Positions 17,935-27,299 are shown, numbered from the stretch's first letter. The stretch is DNA of 64,000 bases from Bacteroidota bacterium (GCA_023428695.1 JAEYWY010000026.1:62001-126000), one strand, 5' to 3'. Notes: generated by a model not told the origin, from the sequence alone. Made by a program: numbers and translations.

Positions 17935-18366
17935 CTAGTAATGCCACTCATTGGTGGTGAAGTGGGAGATCATTTCCCAGGTTTCATCGAGACGTCGGAA
18001 CACGCGCACGTATTTGATCCCATACATCACCTCCTTCTTGCCATCCAGTCGCGTGATCAGCATTCGACCTCGGACGATGGCAACGTCTTTGTGCAATTCA
18101 ACGTGAACCGAATCGTGTTCCCGACTGACGAATTTCTTGTCTGCTTTCAGGACGTCCGCAAGCCAGGACCGCTTGTCGTCAACGTGTCCCGTCCCATGGG
18201 TGAAAACAAAGTCGTCAGCGTACAGCCTGGCCAGGAGGTCGGCGTCCTTTGCAACGACGGCATGGTCTATACGGGAGTTGATCTCGGCCACCGCGTTTTT
18301 TGGTGGTGTTTGCGCAGTGGCCAGCTGGCCAAATAACAATGTCAATACGGTCAATACGCGTTTCAT
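17935..18366 (-). CDS. Secreted DUF4440/NTF2-like protein
   Basis: About 143 aa from ATG 18366; in-frame ATGs at 18375 and 18384 are also possible. The signal peptide is MKRVLTVLTLLFGQLATAQ. The rest is one NTF2/SnoaL-like cone: INSRIDHAVVAKDADLLARL (helix 1), YADDFVFTHGTGHVDDKRSW, then beta strands ending in RVFRRLDETWEMISHFTTNEW. Such proteins often bind small ligands in a pocket, but their roles are mostly unknown. It converges with the rRNA methyltransferase gene, 6 bases apart. Confidence 0.85.
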   Translation of the reverse strand: MKRVLTVLTLLFGQLATAQTPPKNAVAEINSRIDHAVVAKDADLLARLYADDFVFTHGTGHVDDKRSWLADVLKADKKFVSREHDSVHVELHKDVAIVRGRMLITRLDGKKEVMYGIKYVRVFRRLDETWEMISHFTTNEWHY

Positions 18367-18527
18367 TCTGGCCATGGCTTGCATAGATTCGGTATTAAGT
18401 TCGGTATTTTGCGGGAATTCCGACCAGCAAATTGCCTCCTCAGGAAGAAATTGACCTTACAAAGAATTAAGATGCCGTTTCGCCGGTTCGGGACAGCAGG
18501 GTGAAAGTCAAGGATTAGAATTTGATT

Positions 18528-18535
18528 TATATTTG
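18528..18535 (+). promoter_or_regulatory. Bacteroidota -7 promoter element before the DinB gene
   Basis: TATATTTG is a full TAnnTTTG match, only 12 bases before the ATG at 18548, so the leader would be very short. It is the likely start of a plus-strand run of genes up to 22959. No good -33 TTG is seen. Confidence 0.4.
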
Positions 18536-18547
18536 TTTTTTCTACCT

Positions 18548-19066
18548 ATGAAGCTGAAACGCGCCTGTACGGACATCCTTGCTCAGCTAGGTGACGTCGT
18601 CGATGCCATAAATCCGGCAGATTTCCAAAAACCATCTGCCGCATTGAGTGGGTCAACAATCGGACAACACTTACGACATACACTTGAATTTTTCCTTTGC
18701 CTCGAAAGTGGCTACACATCCGGTTCTATTAATTACGACCGGCGGAGCCATGACAGGCAAATCGAGCAGGACAAAATCCTTGCACGACAGACGATTGCAA
18801 GAATTGAAAAATTTATCAGCCAGATGGACCTTGATCGTGCATTGCAGCTTGAGTTAAGCTACGATGCAAATGCAGACCACGAGGTGACGTTAGATACCAC
18901 AACAGCGCGTGAACTGGTGTACAATATTGAGCACGCGGTTCACCACATGGCATTAATGAAGATCGGCATCCGCGAAGTTGCGCCATACATCGTGCTCGAG
19001 AAGAATTTCGGAGTTGCCGCATCGACTGTTCGCCATCAGGAGCGGCAGGCTTCCCAGGCGGGATAG
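18548..19066 (+). CDS. DinB family protein
   Basis: A 172-aa four-helix-bundle protein of the DinB/YfiT-like superfamily. The likely metal histidines are in STIGQHLRHTLEFF (first) and NIEHAVHHMALMKIG (the HxxxH-type pair), with an ETFD-like helix between. Members include bacillithiol transferases and other thiol-using enzymes, which fits an organism with YpdA, but the substrate is not known. ATG 18548 is used; the TTG at 18533 would place the start over the promoter-like TATATTTG. The ATP-grasp gene follows after 14 bases. Confidence 0.85.
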   Translation: MKLKRACTDILAQLGDVVDAINPADFQKPSAALSGSTIGQHLRHTLEFFLCLESGYTSGSINYDRRSHDRQIEQDKILARQTIARIEKFISQMDLDRALQLELSYDANADHEVTLDTTTARELVYNIEHAVHHMALMKIGIREVAPYIVLEKNFGVAASTVRHQERQASQAG

Positions 19067-19080
19067 TCGGTCAAGAATGT

Positions 19081-20121
19081 ATGCCAGGTCTTTGGTCGCG
19101 CATTAAGAGAAGCAATTTCGTTATAAAACTACGGAATTGGGAGTACTGGCCATTCGGTGTCATTCAGCTTCCTCTTTTTGTCTACTATCCATGGCTCGCA
19201 TTCAGGGCCGGGTCGTTTACTTTTTTTTCGGGTTCAAACCCTGGTATAGTGATGGGCGGGATGTTCGGTGAATCGAAACATGACGTGCTGAAGAAAATAC
19301 CCGTTGACCTGATCCCAAAAACGTTTCTTGTTCGTCAGCCGGTTTCTCCGGAAGAAGTGATCGACCTGATCGGCATACAGTTCCGTTATCCTGTGATCTT
19401 TAAACCGGATATTGGCGAACGGGGCTATATGGTCAAACGAATCAATGCATCGGCAGATGTACATCACTACATGCGTAAGATGAAATTTGACTTCCTTATT
19501 CAGGAACTGGTCGACCTTCCCGTCGAGGCCGGAGTATTTTACAGAAGGTATCCTGATGAAGAACGTGGTAAAGTGACGTCAGTTGTCTTAAAGGAAATGC
19601 TCTCGGTCGTCGGAGATGGCTCGTCAACGCTGAAACAACTAATATTCAAAAGCGACCGCTCGAAGCTACAATGGAAAACACTCGAAGAAACATACCGCGA
19701 CCGGCTTCAAGAAGTGCTGCCTGCAGGATGCCGAATGGAAATCGTATCCATTGGAAATCATTGCCTCGGTACCAGGTTCATCAATGGAAACCATCTGATC
19801 AATGAGAAAATGCACGACGCTTACGACGCAATCGCACAAAGAATCGATGGTTTCTATTTCGGACGTTTCGACTTGCGTTGCAACTCTGTTGACGATCTCG
19901 TCGCTGGTAATGTCAGGATCCTTGAGTTGAATGGATGCGGCGCTGAGCCCGCACATATTTATGACCCGGGGTTTTCACTCTTCAGTGCTGTTTCAACATT
20001 AGTCGCGCACTGGCGGGCAATTTTTGATATCGCACAACAAAACCGAAAACGTGGCTATAGATATCTGCCCCTGCGGGAGGCCGTCAGATATTATCAGACA
20101 TTCAAGTCCAAAATCCGATAA
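19081..20121 (+). CDS. ATP-grasp domain-containing protein
   Basis: A 346-aa protein with an ATP-grasp fold, related by layout to D-alanine-D-alanine ligase-type carboxylate-amine ligases. The N-terminal part has aromatic, membrane-like segments (WPFGVIQLPLFVYYPWLAF). The ATP-binding middle shows YPVIFKPDIGERGYMVKRI (nucleotide lysine and glycine loop) and DFLIQELVDL. The Mg-binding end shows YFGRFDLRC and ILELNGCGAEPAHIYD, with the expected acidic/Asn pair. The ligated substrates are unknown. It sits 14 bases after DinB and 15 bases before a LysE-type exporter. Confidence 0.85.
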   Translation: MPGLWSRIKRSNFVIKLRNWEYWPFGVIQLPLFVYYPWLAFRAGSFTFFSGSNPGIVMGGMFGESKHDVLKKIPVDLIPKTFLVRQPVSPEEVIDLIGIQFRYPVIFKPDIGERGYMVKRINASADVHHYMRKMKFDFLIQELVDLPVEAGVFYRRYPDEERGKVTSVVLKEMLSVVGDGSSTLKQLIFKSDRSKLQWKTLEETYRDRLQEVLPAGCRMEIVSIGNHCLGTRFINGNHLINEKMHDAYDAIAQRIDGFYFGRFDLRCNSVDDLVAGNVRILELNGCGAEPAHIYDPGFSLFSAVSTLVAHWRAIFDIAQQNRKRGYRYLPLREAVRYYQTFKSKIR

Positions 20122-20136
20122 CAAGTCTTTCATCCC

Positions 20137-20763
20137 GTGACGGCACTGACTAATTTTTTCCTATCGTTCATATTCAGTTTTATCGGATCAATTCCTCCGG
20201 GCACGTTAAATCTTACCGTCATTCAGCTAGGACTCGACAATCGTATGGCTGCTGCGTTGCGTTTTGCTTTTGCGGCTTCCATGGTCGAGTATCCATATGC
20301 CTGGATTGCCGTAAAATTCGAAAGACTGATTACTTCTTCTCCTGTTGTAACAGAAAATTTGCACTTGATCGCAGCCATTGTCATGATAGTTTTCGGTGTC
20401 ATCTCACTTTGGCAGGCATCGAAACCGACTTCCGATGCACAGCCGGGCTTCCGGAAAAGCGGTTTTCGCAAAGGGTTCTTGCTCGGGATCCTTAATCCTC
20501 TTGCATTGCCATACTGGATCGCGATCACTGCTTACCTGAAATCACAGGGATGGATTGATCTTTCGGCGGTGCCGGCGATGCATGCATACTTCCTCGGAGT
20601 TTTTGCCGGGGCGTTTCTACTTCTTTTGCTTTCTGCATACCTCGCTCAAAAAGTAATGTCAGCGCTGAAAAACTTCCCTGCAATACGTAAGGTGCCGGGA
20701 TTTACCCTTGTTGCACTTGGTATTTTCTCTTTCGTTCAATACATATTGAGAACCGCAGTGTAG
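20137..20763 (+). CDS. LysE family translocator
   Basis: A 208-aa inner-membrane protein of the LysE/RhtB group of amino-acid exporters. About six hydrophobic helices are seen. The N-terminal SFIFSFIGSIPPGTLNLTV holds the family's G-x-x-P-G-P-like signature in the form GSIPPGT. FLLGILNPLALPYWIAIT is the second conserved stretch. The start is a GTG at 20137; the next ATG (in NRMAAALRF) would remove the first helix. It follows the ATP-grasp gene by 15 bases, so product and export may be linked (inference). Confidence 0.88.
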   Translation: MTALTNFFLSFIFSFIGSIPPGTLNLTVIQLGLDNRMAAALRFAFAASMVEYPYAWIAVKFERLITSSPVVTENLHLIAAIVMIVFGVISLWQASKPTSDAQPGFRKSGFRKGFLLGILNPLALPYWIAITAYLKSQGWIDLSAVPAMHAYFLGVFAGAFLLLLLSAYLAQKVMSALKNFPAIRKVPGFTLVALGIFSFVQYILRTAV

Positions 20764-20854
20764 CTGTAGTGCCTTTCTTGCAAAAAGGGACGAAAACGTT
20801 ACAAGCGGCATTTTGTCTGGTTCGGAATTCGTACCTTTCTTTGAAATCATTATT

Positions 20855-21391
20855 ATGAAACACACAATCTTCTTCATGTTCTTTATGGCTTTATCTCTGG
20901 CATGTGTCGCTCAGGTCGGTAAGGTCTTCCCGGATATGGAAGCCGAAACTGTTGAAGACAAAAAGGTCAGTCTTCCAAACGATGTGAAGGGAAAATACAC
21001 ACTGATCGGAATGGCTTACTCAAAGAAATCCGAGGATGAACTTAATTCGTGGTTTCAACCGGTTTTTGAAAAATTCATTCAGAAAACGAGCGGGTTGCTC
21101 AGCAATTTCTCTTATGATGTTAATGTTTACTTCATCCCAATGTTTACCGGAGTGAACGCTGCTGCGACGGGAACAGCTAAACGCAAGGCGATGAAAAACA
21201 TTGATCCACAGTTGTTACCTTATGTGCTCTTCTATAAAGGTGAATTGAAAAAATACAAGGACGCACTGGACTTTGAGAAGAAAGACATTCCCTACTTCTT
21301 TGTACTCAATCCTGAGGGCAAAATCATTTTCGCTACGAGCGGAAAATATACCGCCTCAAAGATGGACCAGGTTGAGGAGGTGATTGAATAG
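20855..21391 (+). CDS. Secreted thioredoxin-fold-like protein without CxxC
   Basis: About 178 aa from ATG 20855 (an upstream frame start at 20813 looks non-coding). The signal peptide is MKHTIFFMFFMALSLACVAQ. What follows resembles a redoxin/AhpC layout: FPDMEAETVEDKKVSLPND, GKYTLIGMAYSKKSEDELNSW where the CxxC would be, and IPYFFVLNPEGKIIFATSGK with the cis-Pro like turn. The cysteine pair is replaced by S-K-K-S, so it should not be an oxidoreductase; such proteins may act as binding factors or like ATP10. A TACCTTTC, one base off the -7 element, lies at 20832-20839. Confidence 0.7.
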   Translation: MKHTIFFMFFMALSLACVAQVGKVFPDMEAETVEDKKVSLPNDVKGKYTLIGMAYSKKSEDELNSWFQPVFEKFIQKTSGLLSNFSYDVNVYFIPMFTGVNAAATGTAKRKAMKNIDPQLLPYVLFYKGELKKYKDALDFEKKDIPYFFVLNPEGKIIFATSGKYTASKMDQVEEVIE

Positions 21392-21445
21392 ACATTTTTT
21401 GCTTCCCGCGGGGACAAAGTTGAATCAATTCGCGAATTTTGTCGA

Positions 21446-22162
21446 ATGGACTTCCTGTCGTTGCTCGCCATTGCCTTTTCTCCCGGTATCGCCATTGGTC
21501 TCTACATCTATTTGAAGGACCACCACGAACGTGAGCCATTGCATTTGCTGTTGCTTTGTTTCCTTTATGGATGTCTTAGCACGGCGGTAACGCTCCTGAT
21601 TACCATGCCGGTAAATCTGCTGTTGGCAACAAAGCCGGATGACGTAGTCAGTCAGTTTGTGAGTGCTTTTTTTAAAGTGGCGTTAATAGAAGAATTCAGC
21701 AAGTTCATCTTTCTGCGGTTTGTCCTTTATCGAAATGAGCACTTCAACGAACCCTTTGACGGTATTGTATATGCCGTAATGGTGGGCATGGGGTTCGCAA
21801 CACTTGAAAATGTCATCTACGTATTCGAACTCGGCTTTATGACCGGTTTACTTCGGATGTTCTCCGCGGTTCCTGCCCATGCAGTATTTGCAATCATGAT
21901 GGGCTACTTTCTGGGGCTTGCCAAGTTTTCGCACAGACGTGTATTTCGATATTCCCTTCTCGCTTTGTTGATACCGACGTTGTTTCACGGTGCGTACGAC
22001 TACTTTCTTTTCATTGCCGAAATCAAGGGCGTGTACGCCGGCGTATGGATTGGCTCGGTGGTCGCGTTGCTCACCGGAGTTGTGTTGTCCAGAAAGGCAA
22101 TCGCACTGCACCAGGATGCTTCACCATTTCGGCCACAGAACGAAAGCGATTCAGCCAGTTGA
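21446..22162 (+). CDS. PrsW family intramembrane metalloprotease
   Basis: A 238-aa polytopic membrane protein of the PrsW/CPBP-related group. The catalytic motifs are LIEEFSKF (EExxK, Glu82-Glu83), GMGFATLENVIYV, AVPAHAVFAIMMGYF and TLFHGAYDYF (His and Asp), each in or near a hydrophobic helix. Seven to eight helices are visible. PrsW of Bacillus starts the cleavage of an anti-sigma factor; no anti-sigma factor is seen nearby, so the target is unknown. It lies between the thioredoxin-fold gene and a TMEM175-type channel gene on the same strand. Confidence 0.9.
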   Translation: MDFLSLLAIAFSPGIAIGLYIYLKDHHEREPLHLLLLCFLYGCLSTAVTLLITMPVNLLLATKPDDVVSQFVSAFFKVALIEEFSKFIFLRFVLYRNEHFNEPFDGIVYAVMVGMGFATLENVIYVFELGFMTGLLRMFSAVPAHAVFAIMMGYFLGLAKFSHRRVFRYSLLALLIPTLFHGAYDYFLFIAEIKGVYAGVWIGSVVALLTGVVLSRKAIALHQDASPFRPQNESDSAS

Positions 22163-22203
22163 CTAAGAATAGAGTAATCGTTAGCTTCGCTTAAGAGCTG
22201 ACT

Positions 22204-22959
22204 ATGCGCGAGGTATTTAAAAACATCAAGAGCGACAAGCCTGGAGAATTTCGTCCCCGTGGCCGTGATGCCGGACGCATTGAAAATTTCAGCGACGCCG
22301 TCTTCGCGCTTGCGATCACATTGCTGCTCATCTCAACGTCCCCACCGACGAACTTCGAGCAGATGAAGTTGTTCGTATGGGAACTGATTCCTTTTTCCGC
22401 ATGCATCGCGGTCATCATGCTGATTTGGTACCAGCATTTCATTTTCTTTTACCGTTACGGACTGCGTAATGCCACCGTGCTTGTGATCAACACGGTGTTT
22501 CTGGTTATTGTTCTCTTTTACGTGTATCCGCTCAAATACATCGCCAAGGGTATGCTAATTCCAATCGGATACATGTTGGGAAAGGAAGAACTTCTGGACA
22601 GGTTGATTCCGATGTTTGTGGGTATTCAAATTGCCGACCTTATGATCATCTACGGGCTGGGGTACGCAACCGTTTTTCTGATCCTCGCCGTGATGTATCG
22701 TTACGCAATAAAGAAGTCCGGAGAACTTGAGCTTAACGAAATTGAATGTTTCGACACACGTACGAGTTACACAACAAACCTCATGCTGTCCACGGTGCCG
22801 CTAATCTCCGTCATTATGGCTATCGTCTTCTATGACAGCCGTTACGTCGGGATTTTTTCAGGATTTAGTTATTTCCTTTATCCGCCGGTTATGTGGTTAT
22901 ACGGACGTTCCGTTGACAAAAAGCGAAAGCCTCTACTCGAAACAACCACACTCAGTTAA
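22204..22959 (+). CDS. TMEM175-type potassium channel (DUF1211)
   Basis: A 251-aa membrane protein of the TMEM175/DUF1211 family, bacterial members of which are leak-type K+ channels. The hallmark FSD motif is present in RIENFSDAVFALAITLLLIS in helix 1. Six hydrophobic segments follow, with WYQHFIFFYRYGLRN between helices 2 and 3, as in the family. Its stop overlaps the convergent GAF-domain gene by 8 bases. It starts 41 bases after the PrsW gene. Confidence 0.88.
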   Translation: MREVFKNIKSDKPGEFRPRGRDAGRIENFSDAVFALAITLLLISTSPPTNFEQMKLFVWELIPFSACIAVIMLIWYQHFIFFYRYGLRNATVLVINTVFLVIVLFYVYPLKYIAKGMLIPIGYMLGKEELLDRLIPMFVGIQIADLMIIYGLGYATVFLILAVMYRYAIKKSGELELNEIECFDTRTSYTTNLMLSTVPLISVIMAIVFYDSRYVGIFSGFSYFLYPPVMWLYGRSVDKKRKPLLETTTLS

Positions 22960-25309
22960 CACCCAGGCCTTCTTCGATTGACTGGAAAAGCTCATCGTGT
23001 TTTTCAGTTGCGTCGGCGAGCTGAAAACGCAAAGCCCTCAATCCGGACGCACCGGGAAGTTCCTCAAGTTCCAACTCTTCTACGGATCCCGTGACGAGGT
23101 TTCTTGCCTTTAGATATTGGAAGTACCGGCGGAATTCGTCCTCAATTTTTGCCTGGTTATAGACGATGGCGATCTTTCCGGGCTGCGTCAGTCTTTCATT
23201 TGAGTTTTTTACGAAGGCCTTGTCAATCCGCTTCTTTACAATCTCATAACGGATATCATAGGCACCATCGACATCGAATTGCTTTTCGTCGGGACGAAAA
23301 CGGATTGATATCGGTTGATCATGCACAAGTATCAACTGCGTAATCTCGAGTTTTGTCTTGAGCTCGGGTTTCAGCAATTCAATCCTGCGGTGAATCTCGC
23401 ACATTGTCAGCAGCTGCCACAGGTGAAAGTTTTTCAGATAGAACGGATCAAAGTCGCGACCCTTCACAAGTTCACTTCCTACATAGAGACTGTATTCAAC
23501 GCCATCGGTTTTATACTTCTCGAAGTAGTGAGGGAACATTTTCTGCGCGCTTTCCTCAGCTTCTTCGAGATAGCCACTGATTGTGCGGTTTATTAACTCA
23601 AGGCTTTCTTCAAAAGATTTCCTGCGCTTATAAACGACTCCGGAAACCGGGTCAAGCCGCGAGCGGTACGATTCCACTGCGTCAACCAATGCGGCATCTT
23701 CACCAAAATGATCAACAAGCGGATTAATCTCAGTTCTGAGAAAATCGAGCACATTGCTTTCATCGCCGGACGCGAGGCCATGGTTCAGTTTCCTTTGTTG
23801 CTCCTCTGTTTTGAATATGACCTCCTCAAGAAGCGGAAGCGTTTTCTCCTGATGAATATGCATCAGCAGGTCCTTCGCCAACTCGAGATTTTGCTGCAGA
23901 TCCTTCTGAATAGCAATGTTTCTTTCGAGAGAAGAATTTCTGACATCCGCCATTCCGAATAATGGATACACGTTCTTGAATACAATCTCTTCAAACGAAG
24001 CGCGCTCGCCCTTCCGGCGTTTGTTCATCAGGTTTACACCTGCTTCAAAGAACCGCCACTGTACTGTTGGGTGGATGGCTGTGCATTCTTCCTGGATAAT
24101 CGCCCTTGCTTCTGTCGACATCTCTTCCTTCACACGTTTCACCGCTGCAGTGAACATAGGCAGAACGTTTTCGACTTTGTGTGCCGTAACTGAATTAAGC
24201 TTACCCGCATACGGCGTCGCCAACTCAAGCATACCGATGGTTTCGTCGCCATCTATCAGCGGTGCAAGCAGAATATTGTTGATACCGGTGGTGATAAGGG
24301 CTTCTTCCACACGTGACCTGAACGGATATTCACGAAGGTTTTCAATCGTGACGTAGCGCTTCTCCATCCAGCTGCGTTCGTATACCGATCCCTCATAATC
24401 GCCACAGTTAAAATCCGGAATCTCTGATTCGACAAGGCTCTTCCAACAGTCTGAAGACTCGCTGTTTAGTATAAGATTGTTGTTCGGATCAAAGTAAGCG
24501 ATACCTAGACGCATATCAGTTATACCAAAAAGTGAGCGCAACTTATGTTGGATCGCCGCGAACGTTTCTGGCCGAACGACTGCGTCTTTTTCAAGCAAGT
24601 CATACTTGATACCGGACAACATTTCCTGTTCCGTGACATCGACAAGCCGCATGACAATGAAACCCTGGAATTCGTAATTCTCCGGGTGTATATACTGAAA
24701 CCAAAGGTCGAGGTCATAGGTTTTCTCCATCAGGAATTTGATCACCTGACGATCAATGGGAGGAACCTCTCCCTTCGCGATTATCTCACAGAACCGATGG
24801 TTGATATCAACCTTGTAGACTTTTTCGAGCCCGGTGTTTTCATCGCGCCAGGAGAATAAGACGGGCCGGTCTGAAAACGTGCTTACCTGGTAAAATTTCT
24901 CCAACACCATCAGGCACCCCTTAATCGCCTTTCCCAGGGCTATGCTTTCCCCGGGAAGGTTTGCTTTCGCTCTTTCCTCGATCCGTTCTATGTCTAACGC
25001 ATCACGAAACGCCTGGGTAAGGTACAGCGGTTTGAAGGTAAACGGATAGATGGCTGCCACAAGATCCTTGGATTCACTTGCTGTCGGAACTACCGCCGAC
25101 ATAAGGTAATTGATGAAGGGCCTGTGTTTTTCGATAATGGCTTCGTCTTCAATGACCTCTTTCAACTCAGGCGCATTTTCTATATATTCAAGAACTCCCC
25201 TGGTAAAGCCAAGCGTATTTTTCTGGCGGATTTGATTCTCCCAGTATTCAATCAGCGGCTTCAGGCTGAGTTTTGATGAGAAAGGAAAACTTTTGGTAAA
25301 ATCACGCAT
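22952..25309 (-). CDS. Large GAF domain-containing protein
   Basis: A 785-aa soluble protein with no signal peptide or membrane helix. A GAF domain is seen at about residues 250-395: TFAAIQHKLRSLFGITDMRL, then RYVTIENLREYPFRSRVEEA, and INNILLAPLIDGDETIGMLE. The regions before and after are helical and charged, with a long coiled-coil-like part at about 430-600. I see no kinase, cyclase, GGDEF, HTH or phosphatase motif, so it may be a sensor whose output is protein binding. The family appears restricted to relatives (inference). Its start is divergent from the lipoprotein gene, and its end overlaps the TMEM175 gene by 8 bases. Confidence 0.75.
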   Translation of the reverse strand: MRDFTKSFPFSSKLSLKPLIEYWENQIRQKNTLGFTRGVLEYIENAPELKEVIEDEAIIEKHRPFINYLMSAVVPTASESKDLVAAIYPFTFKPLYLTQAFRDALDIERIEERAKANLPGESIALGKAIKGCLMVLEKFYQVSTFSDRPVLFSWRDENTGLEKVYKVDINHRFCEIIAKGEVPPIDRQVIKFLMEKTYDLDLWFQYIHPENYEFQGFIVMRLVDVTEQEMLSGIKYDLLEKDAVVRPETFAAIQHKLRSLFGITDMRLGIAYFDPNNNLILNSESSDCWKSLVESEIPDFNCGDYEGSVYERSWMEKRYVTIENLREYPFRSRVEEALITTGINNILLAPLIDGDETIGMLELATPYAGKLNSVTAHKVENVLPMFTAAVKRVKEEMSTEARAIIQEECTAIHPTVQWRFFEAGVNLMNKRRKGERASFEEIVFKNVYPLFGMADVRNSSLERNIAIQKDLQQNLELAKDLLMHIHQEKTLPLLEEVIFKTEEQQRKLNHGLASGDESNVLDFLRTEINPLVDHFGEDAALVDAVESYRSRLDPVSGVVYKRRKSFEESLELINRTISGYLEEAEESAQKMFPHYFEKYKTDGVEYSLYVGSELVKGRDFDPFYLKNFHLWQLLTMCEIHRRIELLKPELKTKLEITQLILVHDQPISIRFRPDEKQFDVDGAYDIRYEIVKKRIDKAFVKNSNERLTQPGKIAIVYNQAKIEDEFRRYFQYLKARNLVTGSVEELELEELPGASGLRALRFQLADATEKHDELFQSIEEGLGVN

Positions 25310-25473
25310 TGTCCCATGGTTTGTTCTTTCGTACGAATCTTTTACCCCTTGGTTTTACATTTAAGACGGAAGTGTTTGTTTTTTATTCTGAAGCGCATCT
25401 GCGGAGCATGAAGAAAAATTGCTGTTACAACCTTCGAAGCCGACTCCGTGTCTATCCGACAGAAGTTGATTAT

Positions 25474-26163
25474 ATGCGTTTCTGGAAGTTGTTACCTGGT
25501 GTTCTTGTGCTTGTTTTCGCATCCTGTACGGTAAGTCCCGACGACTCATTTGAAATATTTATACAGGAATTTGATTTTTCCGGGGGTCCTGAAGGGTGGT
25601 CGGCCGAATTTACCGAATACCCGTTGGGAGAAACCCCTGAATCCGATTCTGTCTACAAATGGAGCGCCTCGCTGTCGCCTCTTCCAGGATCCGGCAGGCC
25701 GGCAATTTTGTTGACCTGCGACAACCTCAGCGGCGACATCTTCATGTTTCTGAAGCGAAAAATTACGGATTTGAGACCCAACACAAATTATTCAATCGTG
25801 TATGAAATCTCATTAGCCACCAACTCAATCGCCGGGCAGGCATTGGTACTGAAAGCGGGTGCCAGCGATCTTGAACCCAGGAAGGTAATTGAGAACGGTT
25901 ATTATAGTCTGAACATCGATAAGGGCGAGGACTTTGCTTCGGGTGAGAATCTTCATTCATTCGGTGACATTGGAGGGATCTCGCCATCCAGCGATTCCTA
26001 CGTTACCGTCTCTAAAGGCAATGCAAGTCTTAACCAGCCCATCCTGGCGACAACAAACAGCAAGGGTGAGTTGTGGCTCATCGTGGGAACAGACTGTATG
26101 TACACGGGATTAAGCTCGGTGTACTTCGCCCGTATCAGCGTTGTCTTTAGTGTCAACGACTAA
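25474..26163 (+). CDS. Putative surface lipoprotein, hypothetical
   Basis: About 229 aa from ATG 25474; the frame is open back to 25309 but the extra 55 residues show no coding character. The signal peptide ends in LVFASC, a lipobox, and the mature protein starts CTVSPDDS, whose acidic residues after the Cys are like a Bacteroidota surface-export signal. The rest is beta-rich (FDFSGGPEGWSAEFTEYP, TNYSIVYEISLATNS) and looks like a jelly-roll or CBM-like domain binding sugars or peptides (inference). The closest gene on this strand ends far upstream, so it is likely to be transcribed alone. Confidence 0.75.
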   Translation: MRFWKLLPGVLVLVFASCTVSPDDSFEIFIQEFDFSGGPEGWSAEFTEYPLGETPESDSVYKWSASLSPLPGSGRPAILLTCDNLSGDIFMFLKRKITDLRPNTNYSIVYEISLATNSIAGQALVLKAGASDLEPRKVIENGYYSLNIDKGEDFASGENLHSFGDIGGISPSSDSYVTVSKGNASLNQPILATTNSKGELWLIVGTDCMYTGLSSVYFARISVVFSVND

Positions 26164-26216
26164 TGCAATTCAGGCTTCATTGTCAATGGCGCCTTGGGCT
26201 GGCAGGACCTGTTATT

Positions 26217-27299
26217 TTATATCTGCACGCGTGCGTTTGCTGCAACAGATCTATAAACTGCTTCAACCACACGTATATCGCGCAGCCCTTCTTCTCCAGG
26301 AACGATAACGTCTTTGTTGTTCATTATTGCAAGAGCGTCGTCGTCCATCTGTTTTGCCTGCTGATTAGGAATCGACCCATCGAAAAGTTTGCCGTCACTC
26401 GTTCTGCCTTTGATTCCGCCGTACGCCTGGAAAGGTGAAAGCTCATACCATCCATTCCTGCAATTGACTCGCAGGTCATTCATGCCCCGGCCGAAGCTTG
26501 TAACACATTCGGCAGTAATTCCCTTTGGAAATTCGAGCCGAAACTCCATCGTCTCTTCAACTTCAGTATAAATTTCAGGGCGGGTCGTTGACGCTTTGGC
26601 TGTTACAGCAATTGGCTCAAGTCCGGTGCTGTATCGCACCGCGTTAAGAGGATATACTCCCATGTCATACATCGCGCCACCTCCGAGCGCTTTCTTTTGT
26701 TTCCAATGATCCTTTCGCGGATCAAAATATCCGGCCTCAGCTTTCACATCGACGATCGCGCCATACGGTAGTGTTTTTGCAAACTGCATCACGCGCTGGG
26801 TGTTTGGTTCGTGATGCATACGGTATCCGATGGATAATTTCACGCGGTTCTTCTTGCATGCGTCAATCATTGACTGACATTCAGCAACCGTCATTGCCAT
26901 TGGTTTTTCACACCAGACATGTTTGCCGGCACTAGCTGCAATGATAGCGTATTTCGCGTGCATTGACGGAGGCAGGACGATGTAGATAACATCGATATCC
27001 GGATTGTCCGCAACCTTATGCATGTTTTCGTAGTTGTAAATATTCCTGTCAGGAATGTTGTGGCGCTTTTTCCAGTCTTCGGCTTTTGACGGCGTGCCTG
27101 TTACAATTCCCGCTAAATAGCAATTCTTCGTTAACTGAAGCGCGGGTGCCAGCAAGTCTGTGCTGTAATAGCCGAGTCCGACGAGTGCTACACCAAGTCG
27201 CTCTTTTTTCTGCGTGAATATGTTGGCAAAAGCAGGTGAGACTGTTGCAGCTACCAGGCCGGCAGCACCTTGCACGATAAATTTTCGTCTTGAATTCAT
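26217..27299 (-). CDS. Gfo/Idh/MocA family oxidoreductase, Tat-secreted
   Basis: A 360-aa NAD(P)-dependent sugar oxidoreductase. The N-terminus MNSRRKFIVQGAAGLVAATV has a twin-arginine (SRRKF) Tat signal and an Ala-rich core, so it is exported with its cofactor, as glucose-fructose oxidoreductase is. The Rossmann motif is GVALVGLGYYSTDLLAPAL, the conserved lysine is in HVWCEKPMAMT, and the C-terminal alpha/beta domain starts at GYRMHHEPNTQRV. Substrate is unknown. It converges with the lipoprotein gene, 53 bases apart. Confidence 0.92.
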   Translation of the reverse strand: MNSRRKFIVQGAAGLVAATVSPAFANIFTQKKERLGVALVGLGYYSTDLLAPALQLTKNCYLAGIVTGTPSKAEDWKKRHNIPDRNIYNYENMHKVADNPDIDVIYIVLPPSMHAKYAIIAASAGKHVWCEKPMAMTVAECQSMIDACKKNRVKLSIGYRMHHEPNTQRVMQFAKTLPYGAIVDVKAEAGYFDPRKDHWKQKKALGGGAMYDMGVYPLNAVRYSTGLEPIAVTAKASTTRPEIYTEVEETMEFRLEFPKGITAECVTSFGRGMNDLRVNCRNGWYELSPFQAYGGIKGRTSDGKLFDGSIPNQQAKQMDDDALAIMNNKDVIVPGEEGLRDIRVVEAVYRSVAANARVQI

